64,000 nucleotides of DNA from Pseudaminobacter soli (ex Zhang et al. 2022) (lineage in GTDB: Bacteria > Pseudomonadota > Alphaproteobacteria > Rhizobiales > Rhizobiaceae). The notes beneath the pieces are model-generated. The model was not told where the DNA came from, did not search any database, and worked only from the letters and a program-made list of their open reading frames with translations. The stretch is from positions 62,001 through 126,000 of the forward strand of contig NZ_JABVCF010000006.1 in assembly GCF_014595955.1 (NCBI RefSeq). Reading direction: 5' to 3'. Below are positions 9,994-18,862 of this stretch, piece after piece. The first letter of the stretch is position 1, and each line of letters begins with the position of its first letter. A program made the translations under genes and the position numbers.

Positions 9994-10330
9994 GCTAGAC
10001 TAGGATCTCATCTTGGGAGGCTCCCTGGACTACCTTCAGCCGTTGTTCAATCGTATCTGCGAGTATCGTCTGCTGCACTTGGTTCAGCTTGCGTTAAAGG
10101 CTTCGCACAGTTTCGCGCAGTTCGATCGCAGCGGCCTGCTGGGCGAGGATGGCTCCTGCATCGAACTTTGCCTCCATCGAGTGAATGGTAACCGCGGTCT
10201 CTTCGGACCTGTGCTCCTTCAGGGCCGTCGCCTTCGGCTTGTCCTACTACCAGTAGTGGGCGGGCAAGGGCATGATGGAAACAAGAGGTAGGCATAAAAG
10301 CAGCGGGGAATAAACCTTTGATGCCCGGGA
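9994..10330 (-). pseudogene. Remnant of a formyltransferase (sugar N-formyltransferase-like)
   Basis: On the minus strand, one frame reads DKPKATALKEHRSEETAV and continues into VTIHSMEAKFDAGAILAQQ. The VTIH-M-x(5)-D-x-GAILAQ pattern is the signature of the Formyl_trans_N fold, as in methionyl-tRNA formyltransferase and sugar N-formyltransferases. The frame is broken by two stops just upstream of DKPK and by a TAA after ETVRSL, then continues as RKLNQVQQTILADTIEQR. No start or N-terminal domain is recognisable. Its neighbours (aminotransferase remnant, intact gmd) recall Brucella-type N-formylperosamine loci, where formyltransferase, gmd and an aminotransferase are clustered. Confidence 0.55.
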
Positions 10331-10645
10331 TTTCGACCATGTGTAAGTAAAAAGACGATATTGAAGGAGGTTCCAAGTCCTGTTTCTGTCCTCTCGAGTA
10401 GCAGAAGGACATGGCATGCGCGAGCAGGTGCAAATGCTGGGGAACATTCCTGCGAGTTCAGCCTGGCGCCTCGTATACGGTCCCCATTATCAGTTGCCCT
10501 CTGCCCATGGGCTGGCCGGTTTGAGAAGCGGCCGTGCCTATCTGCGTGACTTCGATAACGGCTCCTTGACCGTGTTGCACCCGAACGCGCGTGCCGCCCA
10601 AAGACACGAGAAAAGTCTTGCCCGTAAAAAATCGGAACGAGATTG
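10331..10645. other. Non-coding stretch upstream of gmd
   Basis: About 315 bases between the formyltransferase remnant and gmd. A short plus-strand frame (10416-10646) is open but I recognise no family in it, and its codon pattern is not clearly better than the other frames. It may be further decayed DNA plus the gmd promoter. Confidence 0.35.
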
Positions 10646-11716
10646 ATGGCGGAAAAAACAGCGCTGATCACGGGCGTTACGGGACAGGACGGAGCCTACC
10701 TCGCTCGGCTGCTGCTCCGCAAAGGCTATATCGTCCACGGCGTGAAGCGTCGTTCCTCTTCCTTCAACACGGAGCGGATCGACGGCATCTATGTTGATCC
10801 GCACGATAAGGAGGTCCGGTTCTTCCTGCATTACGGCGACCTGACGGATTCGACCAATCTGATCCGGCTCGTCCAGGAGACGCAGCCGACGGAAATCTAC
10901 AACCTCGCAGCCCAGAGCCATGTGGCGGTGAGCTTCGAGACCCCGGAATATACCGGCAATTCCGACGCGCTCGGAACGCTGCGCCTGCTCGAGGCGATCC
11001 GCATCCTAGGCATGGAAAGGACCGTGCGCTTCTATCAGGCCTCGACTTCGGAACTCTACGGCAAGGTTCAGGAAGCGCCCCAGAGGGAAACGACGCCGTT
11101 CTATCCGCGCTCGCCCTATGCGGCGGCGAAGCTGTATGCCTACTGGATCACGGTTAATTACCGTGAGGCCTATGGCATGTTCGCGTCGAATGGCATCCTC
11201 TTCAACCATGAGGGGCCGACACGCGGCGAGACCTTCGTGACGCGCAAGATCACGCGCGCTGTCGCGGGGATTAGAAGCGGGCTGCAGGAAACGCTCTATC
11301 TCGGCAATCTCGACGCCAGGCGCGACTGGGGTCACGCCCGCGATTACGTCGAGGGCATGTGGCGCATCCTGCAGCATCACGAACCGGACGACTTTGTTCT
11401 GGCTACTGGAGAGACGCACCCCGTACGCGAATTTGTGGAACTTGCCTTTTCGGAAGCTGGCCGCACCATCGTCTGGGAAGGCACCGGCGTCGACGAAGTC
11501 GGGCGCGACAGCAGGACCGGGAAGGTTCTGGTGCGGGTCGACCCGCGCTACTTCCGCCCCACCGAGGTCGACACGTTGATCGGCGATGCATCCAAGGCCA
11601 GAGCCAAGCTCGGCTGGCGGCATCAGACGAGCTTCCGTGAACTCGTCGCGGAAATGGTGAGCTCCGATATCGAACTTGCCAAACGCGAGGCGTGGCGCAA
11701 CGACCGCTCGGCCTGA
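10646..11716 (+). CDS. gmd: GDP-mannose 4,6-dehydratase
   Basis: Converts GDP-D-mannose to GDP-4-dehydro-6-deoxy-D-mannose, precursor of GDP-L-fucose and GDP-perosamine. The signature [16 protein letters not shown] is at the N-terminus, followed by [17 protein letters not shown], the active-site region [11 protein letters not shown], the catalytic pair in [10 protein letters not shown], and [19 protein letters not shown]. The ATG at 10646 follows CGGAACGAGATTG; a TTG one codon earlier is possible. At 356 residues it is full length. The next gene, fcl, starts 13 bases downstream, so the likely end product is GDP-L-fucose. A decayed second copy lies at about 14.0-14.3 kb. Confidence 0.95.
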   Translation: MAEKTALITGVTGQDGAYLARLLLRKGYIVHGVKRRSSSFNTERIDGIYVDPHDKEVRFFLHYGDLTDSTNLIRLVQETQPTEIYNLAAQSHVAVSFETPEYTGNSDALGTLRLLEAIRILGMERTVRFYQASTSELYGKVQEAPQRETTPFYPRSPYAAAKLYAYWITVNYREAYGMFASNGILFNHEGPTRGETFVTRKITRAVAGIRSGLQETLYLGNLDARRDWGHARDYVEGMWRILQHHEPDDFVLATGETHPVREFVELAFSEAGRTIVWEGTGVDEVGRDSRTGKVLVRVDPRYFRPTEVDTLIGDASKARAKLGWRHQTSFRELVAEMVSSDIELAKREAWRNDRSA

Positions 11717-11729
11717 CGGAGGGCAAGGC

Positions 11730-12794
11730 ATGGAAAGCGCCTATCCGCTGCAAAACAAACGTGTCTTCGTAGCCGGTCATCGCGGCATGGTCGGTTCCGC
11801 CGTCGTGCGGCGGCTGGAGACGGAAAATTGCGAGATCCTTGTGGTCTCCCGCGATGAACTGGATCTGCGCGACCAGGCCGGCGTCCGCCGCTGGCTTGCA
11901 GATCGCAGGCCGGATGCGGTGGTACTCGCTGCAGCCAAGGTCGGCGGCATCCTGGCGAACGACACCTATCCGGCCAATTTCCTCTACGACAACCTCGTCA
12001 TCGAGACCAATGTCATCGAAGGCGCATTCCGCAGCGAGGTCGAGAAGCTGATCTTTCTCGGTTCATCCTGCATCTATCCGAAACTCGCGCCGCAGCCGAT
12101 TCCGGAGGAGGCGCTTCTGACTGGAGAACTAGAGCCGACCAATGAATGGTACGCCATCGCCAAGATCGCTGGCCTGAAGCTCTGCCAGGCCTACCGCCGT
12201 CAGCACGGTGTAGACTACATTTCCGCCATGCCGACCAATCTCTATGGGCCCGGCGACAACTACGATCTTCAGAAGAGCCACGTCGTTCCCGCGCTGCTGC
12301 GCAAGGCGCATGAGGCGAAGAATGCCGGGGAAAAGCATCTGACGATCTGGGGATCGGGAAAACCGCGCCGGGAGTTTCTCCACGTCGACGACGCCGCCGA
12401 CGCGATTGTACATCTCCTCAAGTCGTACTCGGGTGACGGGCATGTGAATGTCGGTTCGGGCGAGGATATCTCGATCCTCGAACTCGCGACCTTGGTGGCG
12501 TCCGTGGTTGGCTTCGAAGGCGAGATCCGCAACGACCCCTCAAAGCCCGATGGGACGCCGCGCAAGCTCATGGACGTGAGCCGCCTGTTCAAGATGGGAT
12601 GGCATCCGAAAATCGCTCTCCCAACAGGCCTCAAAGATGCCTATCGCTGGTTCTGCGAGAATGTAGAGAGCACCGCGGGAGGTCCAACACCGGTTGATGC
12701 CACCCCCGGCGGACGACGCATTGACCGAGCAGAGGAGCGCGCGAATGCAGGCGTGTCACCCGTTCGATCAATGCGCCGGCAGGGTTGGACCTAA
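11730..12794 (+). CDS. fcl: GDP-L-fucose synthase
   Basis: NADPH-dependent 3,5-epimerase and 4-reductase that turns GDP-4-dehydro-6-deoxymannose into GDP-L-fucose. Visible features are the nucleotide-binding loop [27 protein letters not shown], the catalytic pair in [16 protein letters not shown], and [13 protein letters not shown]. The start at 11730 follows CGGAGGGCAAGGC. Most homologues are about 310-320 residues long; this one has 354. The last 35-40 residues (from about SMR and TAGGPTPVD onward) are arginine- and glycine-rich and unlike the fold, perhaps a read-through extension left by rearrangement next to the decayed segment downstream. Confidence 0.93.
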   Translation: MESAYPLQNKRVFVAGHRGMVGSAVVRRLETENCEILVVSRDELDLRDQAGVRRWLADRRPDAVVLAAAKVGGILANDTYPANFLYDNLVIETNVIEGAFRSEVEKLIFLGSSCIYPKLAPQPIPEEALLTGELEPTNEWYAIAKIAGLKLCQAYRRQHGVDYISAMPTNLYGPGDNYDLQKSHVVPALLRKAHEAKNAGEKHLTIWGSGKPRREFLHVDDAADAIVHLLKSYSGDGHVNVGSGEDISILELATLVASVVGFEGEIRNDPSKPDGTPRKLMDVSRLFKMGWHPKIALPTGLKDAYRWFCENVESTAGGPTPVDATPGGRRIDRAEERANAGVSPVRSMRRQGWT

Positions 12795-12937
12795 CACATA
12801 GTCCTTTCGGCTGTTGAACTCATCCGCCCCAGAAGGTTACCCCCACCCGATTGCCATGATGGCAGCCCGGATGAAACGGGCTCTACTGGCTTATGTCCGC
12901 CGCGCGGGAAGGGTGCGGGAGCAGATCGGAGCAGGCA

Positions 12938-13981
12938 ATGGAGGAGCCAGGCTTAACCAAGGCGAATGCCAGATCGAGCCGACCGCAGGTCGGTGACATC
13001 GAAGGCGCGACGCTGCAGATCATCCGGGAGCAGATAATTGCCCTGCGCCTTGATCTTTCCGGGCTTGCCGTGGTCGCGGGAGCGGGCGAGGGACAGCAGG
13101 CTTTTGTCGCGTCGGCGGCTGTGATGGCAGGTGCTCAGAAAGTTGTCGCGCTTGCCAAGCCGACAGGCGGTACAGAGGCGGCCAAGGCGACCGCGGGATT
13201 CGCCAGATCGGCGAGCGTCGCGGACCGCATTCAAATCGTGGATCACGTGGCCAGTTGGGAATGGCAGGCTGCCGATATCGTGGTCAATTGCGCACAGATT
13301 GCGCCGATCTCGAGATCCATCATCGAACTGCTGTCTCCCCGTGCGGTTATCGCACTCATGGCCGAGCCATGGGAACTGGCGGTAGGGGCGGTGGATATAA
13401 CTGCCTGCATTGGCGCAGGCATCAAGATCGCCGCTCCCAACTACAATCATCCGCAGTTGGTCGTGCATCACGAGCTCGCGCAACTGTGCTGCACGCTGAT
13501 CGAGGAAGCGGGCGCCCCACTCGGCGACAGTCTGATCGCCGTCATCTGCGACACGCCCATGGCCCCGTTCATCAAGCTCGCCCTCAGTTCACGCGGCGCC
13601 ACCGTGAATGTCTTTCCGCATCCGTCGCTCCTGACGCGCAGCGACTGGGACGTCGTTGTCGCTGCGATGCGCCCTTCCGCACGGCCGCCGATGAACATCA
13701 ACGCTCTCGCCCACATCTTCGAAACCGCTGGGGAAGCTCTGCTGGTGCAATTCAGCGGCGAGGTCGACCGCTCTGCCGCCAATTATTTCGGCCTTCGGAT
13801 CTGGCCCCCCAAGCGACCGGGCCGCGGCCAATTGGGATTACCTCTCCACGCGCTAGGGCCGCATCTCCCCGTCTGCAAGCTTGTTGCAGGCCTCAAGGCA
13901 GCGGAATCTGCATATCGCGGCGTGCGGTTCGAAGACGGCGACATCGGATACATGGTCGACGCGGAGATCTGGCACAAGTGA
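12938..13981 (+). CDS. Unrecognised protein with Rossmann-like segments
   Basis: I do not recognise the family. The protein (347 residues from the ATG at 12938, which follows GGAGCAGGCA; an in-frame ATG at 12893 lacks a ribosome binding site) has alternating strand-helix pattern. One glycine-rich stretch, LAVVAGAGEGQQAFVASA, is followed by an acidic strand end and IVVNCAQIAPISRSIIELL, reminiscent of the nucleotide-binding domain of 2-hydroxyacid or SAH-hydrolase-like dehydrogenases. No catalytic residues can be named. It lies just after fcl on the same strand, so a role in nucleotide-sugar or surface-polymer modification is possible but is inference from position only. Confidence 0.6.
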   Translation: MEEPGLTKANARSSRPQVGDIEGATLQIIREQIIALRLDLSGLAVVAGAGEGQQAFVASAAVMAGAQKVVALAKPTGGTEAAKATAGFARSASVADRIQIVDHVASWEWQAADIVVNCAQIAPISRSIIELLSPRAVIALMAEPWELAVGAVDITACIGAGIKIAAPNYNHPQLVVHHELAQLCCTLIEEAGAPLGDSLIAVICDTPMAPFIKLALSSRGATVNVFPHPSLLTRSDWDVVVAAMRPSARPPMNINALAHIFETAGEALLVQFSGEVDRSAANYFGLRIWPPKRPGRGQLGLPLHALGPHLPVCKLVAGLKAAESAYRGVRFEDGDIGYMVDAEIWHK

Positions 13982-13984
13982 ATG

Positions 13985-14274
13985 GTCTCACCGACGGCAA
14001 GGCCGTTCCTTTCGTCGGCGCCACGGGCCAGGCTGGGCTTGGTCAGTGAACTGCTGTTGAACAAGCGGTACAATGTTCGCGGACTAGTGTGGCACTTGCC
14101 GGATCGATCTCCCCAATCTTCGGCAAGGTCCAGAGATCTCGCGGGATGAGGACCCCGCAGTCTACCGCGAGGCCTACGGCTTCCTCGCCTCAGATGGAAT
14201 CCTGTTCGACGATGAGAGCCGGATCAGAAGCGAGAGCGTGGATGAAGACCCTGCGCAGGATCGCGCCCTTCCCA
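13985..14274 (+). pseudogene. Decayed second copy of GDP-mannose 4,6-dehydratase
   Basis: Three blocks of Gmd are visible in order but in different frames. FVGATGQAG near 14014-14037 matches the N-terminal nucleotide loop, and SELLLNKRYNVRG follows after a frameshift (about 14045-14083). FGKVQ near 14120 matches the active-site segment, and YREAYGFLASDGILFDDES (14164-14220) closely matches [19 protein letters not shown] of the intact gmd at 10646. The distances between blocks are far shorter than in the intact gene, so there are deletions as well as frameshifts. This looks like an old duplicate or a second acquired gmd that has decayed. Confidence 0.75.
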
Positions 14275-14303
14275 TGAACGAGGCTGCAAAGCAGCCTCGT
14301 TCA
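14275..14303. terminator. Strong hairpin between convergent units
   Basis: A 13-base-pair perfect inverted repeat (TGAACGAGGCTGC, loop AAA, complement) lies after the gmd remnant and beyond the 3' end of the LuxR-type gene, which is transcribed toward it. Position and strength suggest a bidirectional terminator, although no clear T-run follows on either side. Confidence 0.55.
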
Positions 14304-14362
14304 CAATCACGGCATGAAGGTTCAACCCGAAACCGGAATGGTCCTTGGGAGGCGACTCTGCG

Positions 14363-15121
14363 CTAAAGGACCATTTCTCTCAGCTTGTAAGCAACCTCGG
14401 TGCGGTTCGTCGCCTTGAGCTTCTTCATTATATTGCGAATGTGAACCTTGACCGTGCTCTCACAAAGACTGAGCTCGTAGGCGATGATCTTGTTGGCCTT
14501 GCCCCTTCGGAGGGCCTCCGCCACCGCCGCCTCGCGCGCCGTGAACATGCCCGACAGCGGTCGCGCGCTGGTCGCGCTCGCATGGATCAGTTCGCGCAAG
14601 GCGAGGATGCTGCTGGCAGGAACGAAGATCCCTCCGGCCCGGGCAAGAGCGATCGCCTCGGCGGCCACCCTGACTTTCACGCTGGTCGGTATGTAGCCGC
14701 GGGCGCCGGCCTCGAGCGCCGCCAGGATCTCGCTTGGCTCGTCGGAATCCGCCACCACGATCAACGGGACAGAACCCATATCGGAGACAAAACTCGCCAG
14801 TTCGGCTCGAACACTGCTGTCCGTGAGCTTCCGCCCGACGATCACGACCAGCACCGCCGTGGCTTCGAACTCGGCCGGAACGCTTCGCAATTCGTCTAGG
14901 GATCCCACTGCGGTGATGTCCAAGCTGGGATTGTGTTCGACAAGCCCTCTAGCGAGGCATTCCCGCTCCAGGGCGCGCTTGTCTACGATTATGATGAGAC
15001 TCTTGCTCGCGAGAGGTTCGCCAGGGCTGAGTGAACTCAAAGTACCCTGGTCCAGCGGAAACTCACTGCTCACCGGCTGGACGGACTCTCTCCAAGAATC
15101 TGACGTATGAAAGTAAGCCAT
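14363..15121 (-). CDS. LuxR/NarL-type regulator with degenerate receiver domain
   Basis: Transcription factor with a C-terminal LuxR helix-turn-helix (about residues 185-250): FTAREAAVAEALRRGKANK and the recognition region ESTVKVHIRNIMKKLKATNR. The N-terminal part (about 40-165) has a receiver-like fold (KSLIIIVDKRALERECLARG ... LAALEAGARGYIPTSV). The usual phosphoacceptor aspartate at the end of the third strand is missing (AVLVVIVGRKL), and the lysine normally after GYIP is replaced by T. It therefore probably works without phosphorylation. No kinase gene is nearby. It resembles regulators found near exopolysaccharide genes in rhizobia, but the target is unknown. The start lacks a clear ribosome binding site. 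Confidence 0.8.
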   Translation of the reverse strand: MAYFHTSDSWRESVQPVSSEFPLDQGTLSSLSPGEPLASKSLIIIVDKRALERECLARGLVEHNPSLDITAVGSLDELRSVPAEFEATAVLVVIVGRKLTDSSVRAELASFVSDMGSVPLIVVADSDEPSEILAALEAGARGYIPTSVKVRVAAEAIALARAGGIFVPASSILALRELIHASATSARPLSGMFTAREAAVAEALRRGKANKIIAYELSLCESTVKVHIRNIMKKLKATNRTEVAYKLREMVL

Positions 15122-15517
15122 CTACCCACACTCCTTTGCCCCCTCGCCACGTTGCTTTCGTTTTTTCTGGGACCGATTGGCACTTCTCTCGGCCATGCTC
15201 CGGAATATATTTGGCTGAGTGCCGCACATACTCCATAGAATATGTTGAAGAGAGTAGATCGTACCCCGCCGCGATCTGGCGGCGTTGCCAATACGGCAGC
15301 TCCCCACCCACTTTTGCCCAGCTGCTTAAAGTCTGTGGATAAATTGCATTAATTGCGGTTAAGAATCTATACGCTACTTGGCATATGCTAGGATACCATA
15401 AGTATTACAACTGCAAGTTGCGCCGTTTACGGGAATCACTCTTCAACATTCAGTTTAGAGTTGCCGCCTGTAGCTCTCGGGCGACTGGCCCACGGCTATC
15501 AATGGCGAGGAGCCCCT
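15122..15517. promoter_or_regulatory. AT-richer upstream region of the LuxR-type gene
   Basis: About 396 bases upstream of the regulator and downstream of the gamma-lyase. The part from about 15340 to 15420 is clearly more AT-rich than the surroundings. It contains the 13-base palindrome CAACTGCAAGTTG at 15408-15420, a size and symmetry typical of LuxR-family sites. This could be an autoregulatory or upstream-activator site; no coding frame is convincing. Confidence 0.45.
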
Positions 15518-16687
15518 TCAGCCGCCAAGCGCCTGCTCGAGATCCGCGATGAGGTCGTCCGCGTCCTCGATGCCGGCGGAGATGCGTACCAGCGAGTCCG
15601 AGATGCCACCCGCCGCCCGCTTGGCCGGGGGAATGGAGCCGTGGGTCATCAGGGCGGGATGCTCGATGAGGCTTTCCACGCCGCCCAGGCTTTCGGCCAG
15701 CGTAAACAGTTGCGTCCGCTCCAGGAATCGCTTGGTCCCCGCGAGGTCGCGGTCGAGATCGACGGAGAGCATGCCGCCGAAAGCATGCATCTGCCGTTTG
15801 GCAATCTCATGCTGCGAATGGCTCTCCAGGCCCGGATAGATGACGCGGCGCACGTCCCGGCGGCCTTCCAGCCAGCGCGCTATTCTCATGCCGTTCGACG
15901 AATGCCGCTCCATCCTCAGTGCCAGGGTCTTGATGCCGCGCAGGGCCAGGAAGCTGTCGAACGGCCCGGAAATGGCGCCGACCGCGTTCTGCAGGAACTT
16001 CAGGCGGTCCCGCAAATCGCCCTCCTCGCATACCACCGCCACGCCGCCGACCATGTCGGAATGGCCGTTCAGGTATTTCGTGGTCGAGTGCACGACGATG
16101 TCGAAGCCGAGTTCCAGCGGCCGCTGGATGTAGGGGCTGCAGAAGGTGTTGTCGGCCACTGTGATCAGGTCCCGGCGCTTCGCCAGCGCCGCGATGGCTT
16201 CCAGATCGACCACCTTCAGCAGCGGATTGGTCGGCGTCTCGACCCAGAGCATCCGGGTTTCCGGCTGGATCGCGGCCTCCACCGCGGCCAGATCGGTAAA
16301 GTCGGCGAAGTCGACCTTGAGGCCGGCCGAGCGCTTGCGCACCCTTTCGAGGAGGCGGAAAGTGCCGCCATAGATGTCGTCGGTCGCGACGATGTGTGCG
16401 CCGGTATCCAGGAGTTCCAGAACCGTGGCGATGGCGGCTAGGCCGGAGGCGAAGGCGAAGGCCGCGGCACCGCTCTCCAGATCGGCCACCGCGCGCTCGA
16501 AGGCGAACCGGGTGGGGTTCTGGCTGCGCGCGTATTCGAAACCCTTATGGACGCCGGGACTCTCCTGGCCGTAGGTGGACGTCGCATAGATGGGCACCAT
16601 GACGGCGCCAGTAGTCGGATCAAGGCTCTGGCCGCCATGGATGGTCCTGGTGGCGAAGGCGAGTCGGTTCTTCCCTGTGATGGTCAT
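15518..16687 (-). CDS. Cystathionine gamma-lyase / gamma-synthase family PLP enzyme
   Basis: Cys/Met-metabolism PLP enzyme. The cofactor lysine lies in VVHSTTKYLNGHSDMVGG; other family blocks are YARSQNPTRFAFERAVADLE, FASGLAAI, ETPTNPLLKVVD and VADNTFCSPY. The 389 residues are the usual length. Lyase and synthase cannot be separated safely by eye. Its ATG overlaps the stop of a cystathionine beta-synthase (ATGA), and that pairing favours gamma-lyase, giving homocysteine to cystathionine to cysteine (reverse transsulfuration). Methionine importer genes lie upstream on the same strand. Confidence 0.88.
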   Translation of the reverse strand: MTITGKNRLAFATRTIHGGQSLDPTTGAVMVPIYATSTYGQESPGVHKGFEYARSQNPTRFAFERAVADLESGAAAFAFASGLAAIATVLELLDTGAHIVATDDIYGGTFRLLERVRKRSAGLKVDFADFTDLAAVEAAIQPETRMLWVETPTNPLLKVVDLEAIAALAKRRDLITVADNTFCSPYIQRPLELGFDIVVHSTTKYLNGHSDMVGGVAVVCEEGDLRDRLKFLQNAVGAISGPFDSFLALRGIKTLALRMERHSSNGMRIARWLEGRRDVRRVIYPGLESHSQHEIAKRQMHAFGGMLSVDLDRDLAGTKRFLERTQLFTLAESLGGVESLIEHPALMTHGSIPPAKRAAGGISDSLVRISAGIEDADDLIADLEQALGG

Positions 16688-18114
16688 CTGCTGGTGCGCC
16701 TCAAATGGTTGATGAGATCGATGCGGGTGATCAGGCCGATGAACTCGTCCTCGTCGAAAATGATCGCCACCTCGTTACGGTCGAAGACCGGCAGGAGCGC
16801 ATCGAGCGTCTGGCTGGCCTGCAGCGTATGCAACTCCTCGGTCATGGCGTTTCGAACCGGCTCGTTGAAGCGCTGCCAACGGCTGTCGTAAGGGCCTTCC
16901 ACTCGTTTGAGGATATCGCTTTCGTCGATGATCCCCACCAGCCTGCCGTCATCGAGGACCGGCAGTTGTGAGACATCCGCCCGGCGCATGCGGCCATAGG
17001 CGTTGAGCAACGTCTCCTCCGGTCCGACGAAGACCGTCCCGCCCTCCCGATGCGAGCGGGCGACCACGTCGCGCAAATCCCTGTGCTGCTCGCGCTCGGA
17101 CAGACCCTGTTCGGCCAGCCAGAAATCGTCGAAGACCTTGGACAGGTACTTGTTGCCGGAGTCGCAGATAAATGTCAGCACGCGCTTCGGGGTGCTTTGC
17201 TCCCGGCAGTAGCGCAAGGCGGCGGCCAGCAGCGTCCCGGAGGAGGAACCGGCCAGTATGCCTTCCCTCGAAAGGAGATCGCGGGCGGCCGCCATGCTTT
17301 GACGGTCCGGGATCGAATAGGCTTTTTTCACCAGCGAGAGATCGGCATTGGGCGGGATGAAGTCCTCGCCGATGCCTTCCACGGTCCAGCTTCCGGCCTC
17401 CAACAACTCGCCGGTCTTCACATAGTGGGCGAGCACTGATCCCACTGGATCGGCGAGGATCATCTCGGTCTTCGGCGAGACGCTTGCGAAGAAGCGGCCG
17501 AGACCGGTGAGGGTTCCGCCCGAGCCCACGCCCACCACGACTGCGTCCAGATCCTGGCCGAGCTGCTCCCAGATCTCGGGGGCCGTAGTGGTCTCGTGGG
17601 CGTAGGGATTGGCCGGATTGGCGAACTGGTTGACGTAGAAGGCGCCGGGCGTTTCCGCCGCAATCCGCTCCGCCATGTCCTGGTAGTAGTCGGGGTGGCC
17701 CTTGCCGACATCCGACCGCGTCAGGCGTACCTCGGCGCCGAGAGCGCGCAGGTGCTGCACCTTCTCACGCGACATCTTGTCGGGCACGACGAGCACGATG
17801 CGGTATCCCTTCGGGATGCCGACCTGCGCGAGCCCGAGCCCGGTATTGCCGGCCGTCGCCTCGACGATCGTTCCACCCGGCGCGAGCCTGCCCTGCCGCT
17901 CGGCTTCGGCGATCATGGAAAGCGCGATGCGATCCTTGATCGAGCCGCCCGGATTGTGGCTCTCCAGCTTGACGAAGAGGCGGCACGGCCCGGTGTCGAA
18001 TTTCGTGAGCTCGACCACGGGGGTTTGCCCGATCAGGTTGAGTACCGAGGCAAAGGGTGGCTGCAGGCGCGAGAAGGTCGAGAGCCGTTGCATTTCAGAA
18101 TGAGATGCGTTCAT
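16684..18114 (-). CDS. Cystathionine beta-synthase (PLP domain plus CBS pair)
   Basis: Condenses homocysteine with serine (or acetylserine) to cystathionine. The PLP fold carries the cofactor lysine in NPGGSIKDRIALSMI, the phosphate-binding loop EATAGNTGLGLAQ, and VGVGSGGTLTGLGRFF. After about residue 340 a tandem CBS pair follows (MRRADVSQLPVLDDGRLVGI and the later NEVAIIFDEDEFIGLITRID), a build typical of bacterial CBS proteins and absent from plain cysteine synthases. The ATG at 18114 follows GGAGATTGGTGCC and gives 476 residues; the frame extends upstream to 18174 without a better start. It is 88 bases after metI and overlaps the lyase gene. Confidence 0.88.
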   Translation of the reverse strand: MNASHSEMQRLSTFSRLQPPFASVLNLIGQTPVVELTKFDTGPCRLFVKLESHNPGGSIKDRIALSMIAEAERQGRLAPGGTIVEATAGNTGLGLAQVGIPKGYRIVLVVPDKMSREKVQHLRALGAEVRLTRSDVGKGHPDYYQDMAERIAAETPGAFYVNQFANPANPYAHETTTAPEIWEQLGQDLDAVVVGVGSGGTLTGLGRFFASVSPKTEMILADPVGSVLAHYVKTGELLEAGSWTVEGIGEDFIPPNADLSLVKKAYSIPDRQSMAAARDLLSREGILAGSSSGTLLAAALRYCREQSTPKRVLTFICDSGNKYLSKVFDDFWLAEQGLSEREQHRDLRDVVARSHREGGTVFVGPEETLLNAYGRMRRADVSQLPVLDDGRLVGIIDESDILKRVEGPYDSRWQRFNEPVRNAMTEELHTLQASQTLDALLPVFDRNEVAIIFDEDEFIGLITRIDLINHLRRTSR

Positions 18115-18202
18115 GGCACCAATCTCCGGGACCGATGGCGAAATCTCTCGTAAGGTATGTAGGGCAGTCAACACTGCCTGCCGCTTTCAGATACCGATTG
18201 CT

Positions 18203-18862
18203 TTAGGCCTTTCGGTGATCGAGTGTGGCGACGATGCGGTCGCCGATCCACTGAATGCCGCACACCAGCACGATCAGGACGGCAACGACGGCAATCATCA
18301 CGGTGGTTTCGAAGCGCTGATATCCGTAGCGGATGGCAAGATCGCCAAGCCCGCCGGCGCCGATCGCCCCGGCCATCGCGGACGCGCCCACCAGCGTCAC
18401 CAGGGTCACGGTGAAGCCGGCCACGAGCCCCGGCAAGGCCTCCGGAACCAGCACCTCGCGGATGATAGTCCAGCGGTTGCCGCCCATGGCGCGTGCCGCC
18501 TCGATCAGGCCTCGATCGACTTCGCGAAGCGACACCTCCGCTATGCGCGCATAGTAGGGCGTGGCCGCGATCGACAGCGGCACGACCGCCGCCCACGTGC
18601 CAAGGGACGTCCCGACGATCAGCCGCGTCACCGGGATCAGCGCTACCAGCAGGATGATGAAGGGCACCGAGCGGAAGCCGTTGATGATGGCGCCGAGGAC
18701 GCGGTTGACCCAGACGTTCTCCGCGATACCGCCCCGGCCCGTCGCGACAAGCGCCAGGCCGAGCGGCAGGCCGGCAACAAGCGAGATGATACCGGAGGCC
18801 CCGGTCATCAGCAGCGTTTCCCAAATGGAGCGCAGGAAAAGATCAAGCATCACCGGCGACAT
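18203..18862 (-). CDS. metI: Methionine ABC transporter permease MetI
   Basis: Inner-membrane subunit of the D/L-methionine importer MetNIQ. It has five to six hydrophobic segments in 219 residues, with the EAA loop seen as EAARAMGGNRWTIIREVLVPEA, and the family-typical SVPFIILLVALIPVTRLIVG and GAIGAGGLGDLAIRYGYQRF. The start overlaps the end of metN by 20 bases. The downstream transsulfuration genes suggest that imported methionine is used as a cysteine source. Confidence 0.93.
   Translation of the reverse strand: MSPVMLDLFLRSIWETLLMTGASGIISLVAGLPLGLALVATGRGGIAENVWVNRVLGAIINGFRSVPFIILLVALIPVTRLIVGTSLGTWAAVVPLSIAATPYYARIAEVSLREVDRGLIEAARAMGGNRWTIIREVLVPEALPGLVAGFTVTLVTLVGASAMAGAIGAGGLGDLAIRYGYQRFETTVMIAVVAVLIVLVCGIQWIGDRIVATLDHRKA

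Noticed and set aside
10416-10645. Short plus-strand open frame upstream of gmd
   Set aside because: No family resemblance, and the region borders decayed genes; treated as non-coding.
15461-16441. Long plus-strand open frame opposite the gamma-lyase gene
   Set aside because: It is antisense to a clear Cys/Met PLP enzyme and shows no family motifs; long antisense frames are common in GC-rich DNA.
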